A DNA stretch of 64,000 bases from Cellvibrio polysaccharolyticus (lineage in GTDB: Bacteria > Pseudomonadota > Gammaproteobacteria > Pseudomonadales > Cellvibrionaceae), in NCBI RefSeq assembly GCF_015182315.1, contig NZ_PRDL01000001.1, forward strand, positions 620,001-684,000, written 5' to 3'. The translations under genes were made by a program, and so were the position numbers. The notes beneath the pieces were generated by a model, which was not told the DNA's origin, ran no database searches, and saw only the letters and a list, made by a program, of their open reading frames with translations. Shown here piece by piece: positions 62,955-64,000 of the stretch (positions are counted from its first letter, which is position 1; the number at the start of each line of letters is the position of its first letter).

Positions 62955-63082
62955 TGCATGAATACGTCTATGGTCTCGCCAGCCGGAACGGCAGTACGCG
63001 CCACGGCCATGAGGGCCGAGAATGTTGACGCGCACACTTTCTCTATAAGAAGGAAAGCAGACTACTCCCCAAAGGGATGCAA
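62955..63082 (-). promoter_or_regulatory. yybP-ykoY manganese riboswitch in the mntP leader
   Basis: On the minus strand GGGGAGTAG (63070-63062) is followed by GTCAACATTCTCGGCC, CGTGGCGCGTACTG and GGCGAGACC (ending near 62972), the conserved blocks of the yybP-ykoY aptamer as found in E. coli mntP and alx. tgcat and atgca at the outer ends (63081-63077 and 62959-62955) may close P1. It lies 55-180 bases before the mntP start. Mn2+ binding would turn on expression. Confidence 0.88.
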
Positions 63083-63250
63083 ATGATACGAAGTCGGCGC
63101 GGTAACTGCCAGCACCCGTGAGCAAAAAGTCAGAGAAGAGAAATCCGTGTTATGAGGGATAAGCCAATTTGTCGGACTATTGCATGGGCGGGCTAACGAT
63201 TATTTACCTTTTTTCCGCAGATTCAGCTTGTCTACCTTCGAATTATTCGT

Positions 63251-63267
63251 ATATTGTAATACAATAT
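63251..63267. promoter_or_regulatory. 17-bp near-perfect palindrome upstream of the GH43 gene
   Basis: atattgta / tacaatat around a single a (63251-63267), 40 bases before the GH43 start. It has the size of a GntR- or LacI-type operator, and its position overlaps or adjoins the promoter. No regulator gene is visible in the window. Confidence 0.5.
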
Positions 63268-63306
63268 TATCGATCAATAATCATAAAGATTCAGGATTGG
63301 CCTTCT

Positions 63307-64000
63307 ATGCTCGCTTCATATTCCAGGTTCTTATCGCGGTTTTCACTGGCCGGTCTGTTGATGACCAGCCTGGCTGCCAGTGCCGGCAACCCTTTATTTA
63401 AAGATGTATTGACGGCTGACCCGGCGGCGATGGTTCATGACGGTACCGTCTATTTATACACCGGCCACGACGAAGCGAAAGACAACACCACCTTTTATGA
63501 AATGCACAAATGGCTGGTGTTTTCCTCTACCGACATGGTGACCTGGAAAGAGCATGGCCCGAAACTGCACGTTAAAGATTTTGCCTGGGCCAAAGGTGAC
63601 GCCTGGGCCGCGCATGTGGTGGAGAAAGGCGGCAAATTTTACTGGTATGTGACGGTGCGTCACGCCACCATCAATGGTTTCTCTATTGGTGTGGCGGTGG
63701 CCGACAGCCCGCTGGGGCCTTTCAAGGATGCGCTGGGCAAGGCGTTGATCACCAACGACATGACCACCAAAACGGAAATTGATTGGGACGACCTGGACCC
63801 GGCCGCTTTTGTCGATGATGACGGCCAGGCCTATTTGTTCTGGGGTAATACCCGTCCTTATTACGCCAAACTGAAAGACAATATGATTGAGCTGGACGGC
63901 CCGATTATCGATATCGAAGGCTTGCCCAACTTCACGGAAGCTATTTATGTGCACAAGCACGGCGACTGGTACTACCTGACTTACGCCTCCGGCTTCCCGG
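63307..64000 (+). CDS. GH43 family glycoside hydrolase (3' partial)
   Basis: The gene begins at ATG 63307 and runs off the window; 231 codons are visible. A signal peptide ends about LAASA (residue 26). The five-bladed propeller of GH43 is seen in KDVLTADPAAMVHDGTVYLYTGHDEA with the general base Asp38, DWDDLDPAAFVDDDGQAYLFWGN with the pKa-modulating Asp, and NFTEAIYVHKHGDWYYLTYASG with the acid Glu. It is probably an arabinofuranosidase or beta-xylosidase for plant cell wall xylan or arabinan. An operator-like palindrome lies just upstream. Confidence 0.9.
   Translation, partial: MLASYSRFLSRFSLAGLLMTSLAASAGNPLFKDVLTADPAAMVHDGTVYLYTGHDEAKDNTTFYEMHKWLVFSSTDMVTWKEHGPKLHVKDFAWAKGDAWAAHVVEKGGKFYWYVTVRHATINGFSIGVAVADSPLGPFKDALGKALITNDMTTKTEIDWDDLDPAAFVDDDGQAYLFWGNTRPYYAKLKDNMIELDGPIIDIEGLPNFTEAIYVHKHGDWYYLTYASGFP

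Overview
The window looks like a chromosomal segment of a polysaccharide-degrading gammaproteobacterium close to Cellvibrio. The grounds are conserved housekeeping neighbourhoods (zapA-6S RNA-fau, ygfB-pepP-ubiH-ubiI, bamE/fur, smpB/ratA/rnfH) mixed with secreted glycoside hydrolases carrying lipoprotein signals and serine-rich linkers. No phage, integrase, transposase, CRISPR array, rRNA or tRNA was recognised. Layout: (1) 1-7.4 kb, a beta-glucan block: SapC-like protein (5' end missing), tryptophan-halogenase-like flavoprotein, GH3 lipoprotein and GH16 laminarinase-like lipoprotein, then a membrane AraC-type regulator on the other strand. (2) 9-20 kb, mostly housekeeping: alpha/beta hydrolase, serA, DUF4197 lipoprotein, trmO, a PEP-CTERM choice-of-anchor-A protein, a DUF2868/DUF3482 membrane GTPase pair, rpiA, ilvA. 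(3) 20.5-32.7 kb: GH20 hexosaminidase, fau, 6S RNA, zapA, TIGR02449 protein, ygfB-pepP-ubiH-ubiI, MgtC-like protein, cold-shock protein, Nudix hydrolase, acyltransferase. (4) 33.4-45.3 kb, a mannan/galactomannan locus: mannose-isomerase-like enzyme, GPH transporter, LacI-type regulator, sodium:solute symporter, GH130 mannosylglucose phosphorylase, cellobiose-2-epimerase-like enzyme, GH5 mannanase lipoprotein and GH27 alpha-galactosidase. Three matching LacI-type operators sit in front of it. The inferred route is mannan to mannobiose outside the cytoplasm, uptake, epimerisation to mannosyl-glucose, then phosphorolysis to mannose-1-phosphate and glucose. (5) 45.3-52.1 kb: a two-component system with two PepSY proteins, then a predicted Zur-controlled zinc import pair (ZnuD-like TonB receptor and AztD-like His-rich lipoprotein). 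(6) 52.1-52.8 kb: a gene-free stretch with a 14-copy 8-bp tandem repeat and two members of an unusual inverted-repeat family whose 28-nt arms are conserved at both ends but carry a private 13-nt middle that matches only the partner arm of the same copy. A third, one-armed copy lies at 7.4 kb. This is the most unusual signal found. (7) 52.8-64 kb: GH5 enzyme, DUF4870 protein, NaChBac-type channel, smpB, ratA, rnfH, receiver protein, HD-GYP phosphodiesterase, bamE, fur, a CBM32/Fn3 protein, mntP with a yybP-ykoY manganese riboswitch, and the start of a GH43 enzyme cut by the window end.
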